A stretch of DNA of 64,000 nucleotides from Semisulcospira habei (taxonomy: Eukaryota > Mollusca > Gastropoda > Semisulcospiridae): contig BTPG01000002.1 in assembly GCA_036245525.1 (NCBI GenBank), positions 160,820,834 through 160,884,833 of the forward strand, given 5' to 3'. A model generated the notes under the pieces. That model was not told the DNA's origin. It saw only the letters and a program-made list of their open reading frames with translations, and ran no database searches. Shown here piece by piece: positions 49,785-61,300 of this stretch; position 1 is the first letter of the stretch; the number at the start of each line of letters is the position of its first letter. Position numbers and translations under genes: made by a program.

Positions 49785-49865
49785 TTAACTCTTTCGAGAC
49801 GTGTCGCATCCGGATTCGCGGCCTAAGGCCGAAAATCCGGATGCGACACGTCTCGAAAGTGTTAA
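49785..49865. mobile_element. TTAA palindrome family D, 81 bp
   Basis: It starts TTAActctttcgagacgtgt and ends acacgtctcgaaagtgTTAA. The inner arms cgcatccggatt and aatccggatgcg are complementary around cgcggcctaaggccg. Confidence 0.85.
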
Positions 49866-50074
49866 ATTTGCAAGGATTTCAAAAGCACAGTTTTCGTCCA
49901 ATGCCAGCGAACGGGTTTAATTACCGCACGTTTTACAGAAGATACGAAAGTTGAGCCTACTAGCCTTATTCTCCCAAGTAACGGCCCATTGGCGGATCCC
50001 TTGTCATGGAAAGTACACAAATCTCAACCCACGCACTGTCCAAACACAGCAGATACTTCAATGACCATCCTGTC

Positions 50075-50383
50075 CCGTCGACAAGAACCATGGATTCTCA
50101 TCAGCCCCAGCAGACGCACGGACCCATGAGAATCTATGCCTGTTGCTGAATCGAGATCGAGTCCCTGTGTTCCTAGCGGTTAGGATGTCGTCTGGTTTGA
50201 ATCCGTTCAGCGAAAAATTGAACACCATCCAACCGCAAGAAGCATAGATATTCATGAGCCCCCGCATTTGCGGGGGATCATGACTATCTATGCCTCGTGC
50301 TGACACCACTTTTAATCCATGTTCGTAGGAGATCTAGGGTGTTTGGGTGTTGAATTAACGAAGATTGCAGAAACACGGGTTAA
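50075..50383 (+). mobile_element. Two family B hairpins in tandem
   Basis: A first diverged hairpin (ccatggattctcatcagccc with cccatgagaatctatgcctg) lies at 50090-50145. A better copy (gaagcatagatattcatgag / tcatgactatctatgcctcg around cccccgcatttgcggggg) lies at 50235-50300 and ends near TTAA 50380-50383. Confidence 0.6.
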
Positions 50384-50772
50384 GCGCGGGACTCCAAAGA
50401 CTTCATTAAATCCCGCCTTAGTGCCTATGTCCCGTACTGAATGGCATTGCTCCGATCTCCGATTACCAATATCTGGTTGGAGGATCAGGAGATCAGGCTG
50501 CTGCTCGCTTCATTACACTTTTCGTGCCCTCTACTTCGCTGGTCGCTTTTAAGCTGCTGAAAGGTCTTTATCTGGACGTGTTATCAACAAAAGCCGGTGA
50601 CATCGCGGGCATTTAAAGATGGTAATATATGGAAATAATGGCGTTCTATAGGCTTTAAATGCACTTCTGTTCTTGGGTCTACAGTAAAGTGTTGTTGATG
50701 GCTGATGTAAACGCTTCACATGGGTAACGGGCAAACAGTCTGTCAAGAAAACTCGAAGAACATTCGCTGAAG

Positions 50773-50823
50773 ATGGCAGTTTTTGTTGAAAGCGAGTTTG
50801 CTATGTCTAGAGCCCACGAACAG
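50773..50823 (+). CDS. Candidate short coding exon
   Basis: ATG at 50773 (gaagATGGca) opens 17 codons (MAVFVESEFAMSRAHEQ) that end at a strong donor CAG|GTAAGT. The phase (0) does not agree with the start-codon exon of gene 2 at 55281, where it would reach a stop after 22 codons. It may belong to another transcript, be a 5' leader exon, or be chance. Confidence 0.25.
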
Positions 50824-50972
50824 GTAAGTGCCGTCAACTTACACGTGTTTGTCGCGCACGATCAAAAAGGATAATGACCTCTTTTCGGTCCTGTATCCAT
50901 TCTTTCTTTTTATGTTTAATATTTATTTCTGATGTATTTTTCTCTGCTTTATTTTTCTTTCTTTTCTTTCTC

Positions 50973-50983
<11 letters not shown>

Positions 50984-51056
<73 letters not shown>
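50984..51056 (+). repeat. (TC)n microsatellite
   Basis: It is preceded by a C run. Minus-strand frames over it are artefacts. Confidence 0.96.
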
Positions 51057-51059
<3 letters not shown>

Positions 51060-51140
51060 GTTTCATCTCTTTCTCCGGATGACATGAGAGGGTCTTCGTC
51101 TCTTCTATTGTGATGTGAGATGTTTTATTACTGATAATTA

Positions 51141-51257
51141 TTAACTCACTCAAGGCGACCCGCATCAGTAACTGCGGAAGTGTCGGATATCGTTGCCGGC
51201 GGCAACGCTATACGACACTTCCGCAGCTGTTGATGTGAGACGCCTTCCGTGAGTTAA
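51141..51257. mobile_element. TTAA palindrome, family D relative, 117 bp
   Basis: It starts TTAActcactcaaggcg and ends cgccttccgtgagTTAA. The inner arms ctgcggaagtgtcg and cgacacttccgcag are exact complements, and the centre gttgccggcggcaac is palindromic. Confidence 0.85.
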
Positions 51258-52680
51258 TTTGTTGGTGTTAGGGACTTGAATGATTTCTGTGCCTCCACTC
51301 AGATGACATGATATGACAGTCGGGACAAATGATAAAACCTGTGGAAAGCCTGACTGACTGAAATGTGTACCTCTTGTGTGCGTTGTTCCAAGGCTCGATG
51401 ATTGCACTTCGTAATCGGCACCAGCTAATGAAAAGTTTGCATCGTTCTACCATATTATTTCCCAAGTCAAATGTTTTACATTTTACAATCGCGCTTGCCC
51501 ATCCTGCACTACACTCGTCAACTGTCATGGCACATAGCGCTGAAAGAGAGGCACCACCCACTCCAAATATGGATCCAAGCGACAGTGAAATACTTTGAAT
51601 ATGAAGAAAACGCTTTGAATATGAAGAAAACGGATACTATGTAATGTATATGAAGAAAAGATCCATATACACCACGTATACGTTTTCTTCATTTATATAT
51701 ATATATATAATTTTTGGACCCACGTCATCCCCAGTAAGCACAGGTCCTCGGGCCCACGGCGAACCTTTCCGTACTGGGATGCGAATCCAGCACTATCTTT
51801 GAACTGCCGTGGTTCAACCGTCTCGAACACATACCGCTGAAAGAGAGCTAGGCAGGACGTGGTAATCATGTAGAGAAAGCCATGCTTATTAAACTTGTCC
51901 CTTTTCACGTTGACCTGACCTGTGTTCGCGGGCGCCCATCAAGAGATCGGATTAAATTCAGACCAATATAAAGAGGCTGTGTTGGAGCTGGGACAGGAAA
52001 ACAGACCGATACTGAAAATTATTGCCCGGATATGACATTTTGCACACACAGCGGTGAAAGCATTCCTGCCCTAGAATAAATTACGCCATACTAAGCTTGA
52101 GCAATCTGCATCCGCTGCTCGAATGATAATATTAATCTTCCACACATACTAGCATAAGTCTATTACTATTATAGTAATAGACTTGTGTACTAGTGGTCAT
52201 TATTAAGTCTCTTCTATAATTTACAGAAGAGACCAGTTTTCAGGATGCGACGCGGTGAAGCGCGTTCAATAGCACGCACATGACATCATAGGTGGGCAGT
52301 CCTCAAACTCTGGCAGTGAAGTAACAAGATAAAGATTACGTCATCGCGGCAGTTTGGCACGAAAGTTTGTGTATGCGTGGCTAGTGTGTGTGTGTGTGGG
52401 GAGGGGGGGGGATGGGTGTGTGAACACGAGAAACTACTTCATTCAAGGAGTGTCTCAGAGATCCTACGAGCATATTGAAATTGGATATCTCACTGAAGAG
52501 TTAAAAGACTGAATTCGTTTGACCCACATTAGAGTCCGTAATTTTCGTTAAATTCAATTCAGTTTCAAATGCAACAGCAAGCTGGAGACAGATATTGGAA
52601 TAGTTCGTTAACCAGCTTTCTCTGCCCCTTCAACCTTTTCAGGAAAAAAATTCATTGTAGTAAAAAATGTCAAAAATAAG
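51258..52680. other. No gene recognised
   Basis: A short inverted pair around atgaagaaaacg (51600-51690) flanks an AT run, and palindrome K copy 2 lies at 52155-52183. Nothing coding is supported. Confidence 0.4.
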
Positions 52681-53045
52681 AATCCTCGACTTTTATTTAT
52701 CAAGCCCCAGTGTTATGGAATACACTTCGTCTTGAGGTCAGAAACAGTGAGTCTGTCTCTGACTTCAAGAGGTCGTTGAAAATTCACCTCTTCAAGCTGT
52801 ACTTTGAATAACTGCCAGTGTTTGATGCCTTAGCTGTAGTTCTGTAATCCTCCTTGTTTAGACTGAATGTTAATTAGAACATAAATTATTATGTATCCAT
52901 TGTTGTTTAGTTCATTGTAAAAGTGATGTGTTCGGGTATTGTGTTTTGTTCATGTGCATATGTCGTTGTATTTTTATTTTTGTATACAGATTGTAAAGGG
53001 CTTAGAGCTTTTGATTAAGATGAAGCGCTATATACATACTCATTA

Positions 53046-53110
<65 letters not shown>
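52680..53110 (+). mobile_element. L2-like LINE 3' end with (ATT)n tail
   Basis: The final coding block (YQAPVLWNTLRLEV, SVSDFKRSLKIHLFKLYF) is followed by about 200 bp of 3' UTR with aagcgctatatacatactca and a long (ATT)n tail (53047-53109). This is the same terminus type as the LINE at 36774-38824. It is 5'-truncated. Confidence 0.75.
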
Positions 53111-53116
<6 letters not shown>

Positions 53117-53127
53117 TTACAGAAGAA

Positions 53128-54215
53128 GAAAAAAAATACAGCAAAACCTTAATGACGTGACTGCCTGGTGTGAATATAACTCAATGATTATCCATCCTGC
53201 TAAAACTGAGTCCATGGTAATTGCCACACGACAAAAGCACCAGCTAGCCCCCCTTTATCTTGAGCTGTCGCTGGAAGGTAATTCAATAGACAGAACAAGT
53301 CTCGGAACACCGCCTGCTAGGGATTAAATAGATGATCAGCTCAAGTGGCAAGCACACACAGATAATGTGTGTAAAACTGTCTCAAGGAACATTTTCATGC
53401 TTTCCAAGCTGAAACACTTCACTGATTTGAAAGCAGAGATTTATTTTATTATGCACATATCCAGTACCACATTAATTATGCTTCGACTGTGTGGGATGGT
53501 TGCAGCGATGTACATTTAAAAAGTCTTAACTCTTTACATGGACGAGTAGCAAAGTTAATCTTACCGTATCCTTCTCTGACAACTGATGATAAGATGCACA
53601 AAGCCGGACTTCTTTCTCTTAAGAATCAGTTTGTTTATAACAAATGAGTTCTCATGTTCAAGATTCGAAATAACAGAACTCTCAGTCCTACTATGGGGAT
53701 ACAAAAAGCATGTACGTCGTACCCAAAACCAGAATTGACTTATTTAAAACCAGTTTAGCCTTCTCGGGGGCAGCTTTGTGAAATTTGCTTCCATCCTATG
53801 TAAAGACCACTCCTACGATATCATGTTATAAGGAAAGACTTTTAAAATACCTAGCATCGCAATCATAAGTATCTACAATACTACTTGCTATAGGAACAAT
53901 TCATGCTCAGTTCACACATTGTTAGTAGGAACTCATTCATTAATCATGGATATATATACATGTCCGCTGTGATTGAGTGTGCGCACGCAACTATAATTAT
54001 GCTGTGTAATGATGTGCGTGCGATTTTTATATTATTATTATTATTATTTTAATATATATTTTCCCTCCCCTCCCCCCGCACCCCCTTAGTCTCAGTCTAT
54101 GTATCTAATGTAAATAATTGTTGTTTGTCTGTAGAAGTAGCAACGGCAGATGTGAAAAATGACATTGGCTCTGTCAATATCTTTACCGTTGTCAATATCT
54201 TTACCATTGATTGAT
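53128..54215 (+). mobile_element. LINE family N 3' part, degenerate
   Basis: Broken frames keep LNDVTAWCEYNSMIIHPAKT, VIATRQKHQLAPL, YASTVWDGCSDVHLK and IDLFKTSLAFSGAAL. The 3' UTR carries gcaacggcagatgtgaaaaa and ends ttgattcattgattc, then (TC)n. It is similar throughout to 39540-40622. Confidence 0.78.
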
Positions 54216-54221
54216 TCATTG

Positions 54222-54348
<127 letters not shown>

Positions 54349-54652
54349 ATTTGATTTATATATAAAGACAGTCTCTATCCTTCTTATGATGTCTGTAAGC
54401 GTATTGTGCAAAAAGTGGGAAATTGCATGCAAGATCATATAGGAAGGAATTCGTGGGCATGGGTCATCCCGTCTCTTTTCAAATTAAGCAAGACTACGTG
54501 GTGCGAGTGTGGTACGAGAAAATATGTCGTATGTGGTGCAAAGCGCAAGGTGCCAATATTGAATTCGCCAGCTTTGTTTGAAAGGATTTGCCAGCCTGTC
54601 ACGACAATAAAGTGACCTCCCTCATATAGCGTGCGTTATTGTGTTTTGATTT

Positions 54653-54867
54653 TTAACCCATTACACCCTGAGCATTTTTGAAAACTTGGCCTTTTGTCCT
54701 ATGAAGGCTAAATGATTACAGATTATGAGATAGATCAACTATGTAAGGATCAAGGCTGGTGCCAGAATAGCTTGGCGCCAGAGGCGCCAAGCTATTCTGG
54801 CACTACTCTTAAACTAGCAAAGTCAAATTTATTTCAAGCAATAGCGTATCAGGGTGAAAAGAGTTAA
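54653..54867 (+). mobile_element. TTAA palindromic MITE family A2, full length
   Basis: It is 215 bp from TTAAcccattacaccctgag to tatcagggtgaaaagagTTAA. The core ccagaatagcttggcgcc / ggcgccaagctattctgg is perfectly paired. The terminal sequence differs from family A although the core is shared. Confidence 0.85.
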
Positions 54868-54962
54868 TCACTCATACCTGACTGTCTTACAGACTCATGC
54901 CGCAATGGCCTCCTTACAGATTCCTTATATATCTTTACAATCAGTACTGGTATAAATGGGAC

Positions 54963-55035
54963 TAGCAAGAGATAGAGGTTCTAGTGAGTGCCGGCAGACT
55001 GCGGGGGTTCGTGAGAATCTATGCATCGTGCAGAA
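54963..55035. mobile_element. Family B hairpin, decayed
   Basis: agagatagaggttctagtga and cgtgagaatctatgcatcgt are diverged arms around ggcagactgcggg. Confidence 0.45.
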
Positions 55036-55280
55036 GAAATGAAATTGTTCTTGCACTGCTCAGGTAAGGTCAAAAATGAGGCACTATCAAGGCTTCTTTC
55101 CCTAAGAGATCAAGATCGGGCTATGTCGATACAGATCCTCTCCACACACAATTCCAAACTTTGCACAAAACATTTTCAAAATGTCGATGTCTGCGTTCTT
55201 AGAAAGTGTGTGATCGTTTAGCACTGTAGCGTTATCACGTGATAGCCACAGATGACCCATGGCTGATTTTTTCTGGACAG

Positions 55281-55384
55281 CTGAGGGAGCCGGAGCCATG
55301 GCGAGACCAGCCCAAGATTCCCCGCTCGGTGCGCGCCGCGTGCTGCTAAGTGCCAGCTCCATACTCAGGAACTCGTCGCTCGAG
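55281..55384 (+). CDS. Gene 2 exon 1 (start codon)
   Basis: The acceptor gattttttctggacag ends at 55280; the donor GAG|gtaaac follows 55384. ATG at 55298 has a strong start context (gccggagccATGG). The coding part is 29 codons (MARPAQDSPLGARR, then VLLSASSILRNSSLE), phase 0 at the donor, agreeing with exon 2. The exon is GC-rich against an AT-rich background. An upstream untranslated exon is implied and was not found. Confidence 0.65.
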
Positions 55385-58300
55385 GTAAACGTCATGACTG
55401 TGTGCTGGTCTATCGATCTGGACCTTCTGGCATAGAGCCGTTTGGCTTAAAATCACAAACCAGTACACCGGTTATGATAGAGTACAATTCTGTGCGTTTT
55501 GAGTGACTGTCGTTCTTAACTTCCTCAACTCATCCCTTTGACTGTCCGTAGCGGTTTTTGTCGCGATGATTCCTGTCGGAATCATCGCGACAAAAACCGC
55601 TACCGACACCCAAAGGGTTAAGATCCGACAGATGCTTTCGTGGTAGATGAGAAGTATGGGACGGGTCTGGGCTAGATCAGGTGAGTTCTGGTGCGGGTGG
55701 CCGGGACTGGTTTGCACTTGAGTGATATGGAATTGGGTTGAACTGGCTGGGATGAAAGGGGGGTGGTGAGGGGGGGGGGGGGTATTTTTGAACAAAACAA
55801 ATGGATCACGGGAAATACTCTCAACTGAATTAAACCGGTGTTGGGGCAGCCTTGACAGCTTCGGATTATTTCCTTTTGACTCCGGGTGTTTTCTTCCGCT
55901 TTTTACGCATTTTTGCATTTTATTTTTTTTTTTTATTTTTTTTTTTTTTTTATTGCATTCTAGCCTGCTCTTTTCTGCTCAGTTCCATTTATTTGATTTG
56001 ATTCTATTCTTAAAATTAACTATGTCGTTTCTGTTGCTGGCTGCTCCATGAGCGCAGTATTAACCCATTCAGCCCTGACGCACTACAGCAGGAGCATAAT
56101 CGTTAGATGACGCCTCCAAAATTTGGGAAATACGTGCGTCGGACTGAATGAGTTAAAATTCTTGTGTTTACCTCGCCTCGCATTCTAGATAAGCCAAGAA
56201 TAACAGGACTGGCATTTGTATTCATCTGTCTGTCTGCTTTACGAATTTGTCTTTATTCATGTACTTTGTTTCCGTATTTTCGTATTATTAATAACCTATT
56301 ACGCTCCAGTTAACTGTATTAATACATTCCTCCCTAAATGACAACAGCGGGACATAAATCGACCATGATAGTTCACGGGTGGTGCCAAAATAACTTGGCG
56401 CCTTAAGGCGCCAAGCTATTCTGGCACCACCCTTGAATTATGGTAGTAAATGGTGGATCTCCTGACCTGGCATGTATTCTTACAGCGCGCCGAACACACT
56501 ATCAATTGTACCTCTAAATGGCCACAGCTCTACTTTTTTCAAACGTTCCTTTTCTTAATCTTGACTAATATCAATCTGGCGGACAAAAACAAAACAAACA
56601 ACCAAACAAGCAAAACAAAACACACATGCAAACAGACAAATAAAACACAACGGATCGGTCCTAGAATGGTGTCACTGCTATTTGAATTTTTTTTTCTCCA
56701 CAGCCAATCATCGTGTCCCGCGGCGGGGGTTCCAAGAACCCGGATTTAGAGTCCGACAGGTCACTGCGAACTAATCGATACTATAACGACCGAGCATCGT
56801 ACGCAAGCACCCCCAGGAACATGTTTGACGGGGACGACCTGCCCAGAGTCCATGGCGACAGATCCACCCGCATTCACGGCCATGACTCCACCCGCTACTA
56901 CAACTACAGGTATGGTTGGAACCCCCAACTTTCAACACACCTGTTACACACATAATTAGATAGGTCCACCAAAACAGCTGAAGGATAGTGCCTTGTATAT
57001 CAACTTTCACAACAGCTGTTAGGCATATAACTCGTTCAACCCGACGGCCGTATTTCCCAAATTTTAGAAGTGTCATCTAATGACTATACACCAGTTGCAG
57101 GAAATGGAGCGACCATGATAATTCAAGGGCAGTGACAGATTAGCTTGGCGCCGACAGGCGCCAAGCTAATTTGGCTAAATGGGATAATCATAAGATAGGT
57201 TCACCAGGACAGCTCGTGGATAGTGTCTATTCTGAGCTCCTGTGTGTAAACTTGCATCGTTCGTCTTATGTCGTGCTAACTCAATCCACCGTGGTAGGCT
57301 CAGGGATCATGTTTGATTAGCCTGGTGCCTGGAGAGGTTATATCACGCCACCTTAGGTTGACCCCGTCCCCAGGATCTTTTAAAGAGTACATGGTTTAGT
57401 GTTGATGGTACATTAATTGTAGATCAGTGGTACATGGTACATTGTATACTGACGAGCAAAGGAAATGCGACATTTTTGGAATCATCGGAAACACTTTAGT
57501 GTTTCCGATGATTCCAAAAAAAAAAAATGTCGCATTTCAGTCTTTTTATACTGACGAGCAAAAGAAATGCGACATTTTTGGAATCATCGGAAACACTTTA
57601 TTCCAAAAAATGTCGCATTCCTTTTGCTCGTCAGCATATATGGTGGATGGTATATTGTATCTATGGTACACTGTAACCTCTTGAACTGATGAATATGTGT
57701 GCTCTCTGTGATTGTGGCACTACGGATGTACTCCATGAGGCCCACAACCGCAGACCAGCATACACACACGCACACATACCATGTGTGCCCGCAACAGACA
57801 CGGTCCGTACCCTGGCTTTTGTCCATTTGTGCCGCCAGCAGACACAACCCGTACCCTGATCACAGTGTTCGGCGTTCTGAGACAAAGCTGATCCCCGTGT
57901 ACTACACCACAGAATCCCGGTATCCTTATCCCCGTGCCCCGCCACCCGACCGCCGCCACGCCCACAACCCACTGTTTGGGCCCAGCTGCTGCCTAATTTT
58001 TCTCAAGCTCATGCAGATGGTAAGCAAAGACAACATACACAGGATTCTTGTACAAAATCAATCAATCAATCAATCGATTATAATCAAACAATCAATTAAT
58101 CATTCATTCATTCAATAAATTATTATTAAAGTCAATTGTATTAAGTTCCTTATGAGCATAATCCATACGTTTGGCAATTTTTGCCCGTTTTATTGGCTTT
58201 GTTTCTTTGTTTGTTTAGAATTGTTTATCTATGTCCATCTGTAGCCTGTTTTTGTCTTTCTAGTTTCAGTCGCGTTTTACGCGCGTTATCCCAGTATGCA

Positions 58301-61300
58301 AAGGCCATCAGGCTAAAGTCGGCCGCAGTGGACCCGCGCTGGACTGTGCGCGGGCCCGATGCAGCCGACTTCGGCCCGGTAGCCTTTTGCTGGGGTGCAC
58401 CTCTGGTGCTGAACTGATTCATGTACTGATACCGTCTGTGATCACTTGAGTTTTCTCGAGCCATTTATAAATAAATCAGCGCATTAAGCAGGCGCTTTAC
58501 CCAATTGAATATCGGCTCAAAGCGCCGCCGCAAACTGAAACCAACAAGCACGCTCACGTGAATCACGCGCATTTATTCACACACTGTACATAAACACAGA
58601 ACCTTAACCTGGTTCCATGGGCAAGCTCAAGCGAGCTACTGAAGTTTTTGGAAATTCAAATCGTTTTATATTTGAAATTTGGTAAGCGGGCTGAAATTGG
58701 TACCATTTATACGATAATATCATAGCGATTAAAGTCCGTTTGGGTTATATCTCTTTCAGGCAATATGCTTGGTGATCGTGGTGATCTCCCGGGTGGGTGA
58801 CAGTGACCTTGACCTTGACATCACCTTCACCGTGTTTGGCATGGTAGGTCTGCTGGTGTCCGGAGTGTCCTTGCTCATCATCTGGGTCAAAGGTCATCCC
58901 GTGCCCGGGGACTGCATGCATATTACGGTCAGTATTGTGCTACCGTCTTGTCTTCAAACTTTCTTCTTTCACGTTTGACACAAAATTGTTTCATTTTTCT
59001 TCGTTATTGATGTATCGTCAATACCTTTTTTGAAGTTTGGGTCATTTTTACGCTTCCGTTATTTCTCTAGAAATTTCTTTTCTTTGAAGTCAACGCCCAG
59101 AGTAAACGTTAAACGTTTAGGGCTTAACTCGTTTAACCCCGAAGCCGCATTTCCCAAATTTTAGAAGTTTCACTTGACAACTATGTACCAGTTGCAAGAG
59201 ATGGATCGGCCATGATACTTCAAGGGTAGTGCCAGATTAGCTTGACGCCTGATGGCGCCAAGCTTATCAGGCACTGCAATTGAGCTATCATGGTCGACCC
59301 ATCTCCTGCTGTAGTGCTGCACGGCTTGTTCTAAAGAAGCGTAAACGCGACCACGTGACACCCATGCTTAAAGAACTCCACTGGCTGCCGGTAAAGTTTC
59401 GATGCCAGTACAAGATGGCAACTCTGGCATACCGTCACTTTGACGGGACTTTACCGGCGTACCTTTCTGCTTCACTCTGCACATACCAGCCTTCACGTTC
59501 TCTGCGGCCGGTCCTCCAGTGAGAAACGTTTGAAGGCTCCGAAGCGTAACTTGAAAACTGTTGGTGAACGCTCATTCAGCTTCATTGCACCTTCAGTCTG
59601 GAACTCGCTGCCTGTCGGCGCGGCAGTCTTCGAAATCTCTCTACTCTCCCTCAGTTTAAGGCTCAGTTGAAAACTCACTTCTTCCAGCTTGCTTTTCCTC
59701 TGTCGTAGATCCGTGGTCCTGTTGTATTTATTTGTAATGTTATTGTATTCGTCTATGTCATGTTTGACTGCGTGTGTTAGCGCAATGAGTTTTTGCCACA
59801 AAAAGATTTTGCGCTATACAAGAACCATTCATTATTATTTATTATTATTTATTATTATTATTATTAAAAAGTTTACGCAGGTGATGTAAAAGTCGGTGCA
59901 CTGAAAAGAGTCTAAACAAATTGTAACCTCAGCTGAGTTCGAACCCGCGACCTTTCGGAGGAGAGTCTTACGCTCTACCACCTGAGCTCCTCGTCCAAAG
60001 TAAAGAAATTTGTAGAGAATTTGTTTTTCTTTTATCGGAAACGAATCTCTAGATATTGTCATTGTTGATGTGTACAGATGTTCCTGTGTTACGCCATCAC
60101 GGTGCCGGTGCTGATGTGCGGCGCCATCCTGGCCTTTGTGCAGGGCACGAAGAACGACTACGTCTACGTGATGGGGGTCAGTGCTGGCTTTCAGTACTCG
60201 TACTTTAACCCCTTCGCTGTCTATGAACACGAATTGCTAACAAGGACTAACAAGAGACATCAATCCTCATGAGCTCCCGGAGATAATGAAACTTTAGGCG
60301 TATTTCGAAATATGAACAATCTGACCCAGGACCGAAATCCCCAAAGTTTTAAGTTGCCTTCTGATGAACTGTATCACAATTATAGAGACAGATAGAGCAT
60401 GATAGTTCAAGGGTGGTGCCAGAATAGCTTGGCGCCTATGGGCGCCAAGCTATTCTGGCACCACCCTTGAACTGTCATGCTCGATCCATGTCTTGCTGTG
60501 GTGTGTCGGTGCTGGATGAGTTAAATTATAAATGTTGAACGCCCTTTTTAAAAGGGTGGAGGAGGTCTGTGGGAATTACCTTTGCTGTGTGGTTCCATCT
60601 CTCCTGTGATCGAAGTCCACCGTTGTGTATAATATTGTTTGATGTTGGACGTTGCAGGGGGAGGGTCTGTAGACATGCGCGTTTCGATATTTATGTCATA
60701 ATCTTTTGTTTGTTTTGTCCTAAACTAAACAAAATATATTGCGACAAGGAAAAGGAAAATTTCTCTTCTTTTTCTCCCAAATGAAAACGATACTAAAAGA
60801 AAGACGTGTGTTGTCCCATACAGTCCCTGTTCCTGGTGAGCATGCTGGGTTTTTTTAATCTCCCAAAATGAAAGTGATATTAAAAGAAATAAATGCGTTG
60901 TCCTCTACAGTCCCTATTCCCGGTGGTCGGGGGAGGGGGGGAGGGGGTAGGGAGGGTTCGCAACAATGAAAGCAATACTAAAAGAAAGACGTGTGTTGTC
61001 CCCTACAGTCCCTGTTCCTGGTGGCCTTGCTGTTTTTCTGAATCTCCCAGTTGAAAGTGACACTAAAAGAAAGACGTGTGTTGTCCCTTACAGTCCCTAT
61101 TCCCGGCGACCATGCTGTTTTTCTCCACAATGAAAGCAATACTAAAACAAAGACGTGTGTTGTCCCCTACAGTCTCTATTCCCGGTGGTCATGCTGTTTT
61201 TCTTCATAATGAAAGCTGAACTAAAAACAAAGACGTGTGTTGTCCCCTACAGTCCCTATTTCCGGTGGCCATGCTGTTTTTCTCTACAACGAAAGCAATA

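Noticed and set aside
59930..59999. Functional tRNA gene on the minus strand
   Set aside because: The A and B boxes are good but the T stem is mismatched and an AT-rich body and tail follow; a SINE head is more likely.
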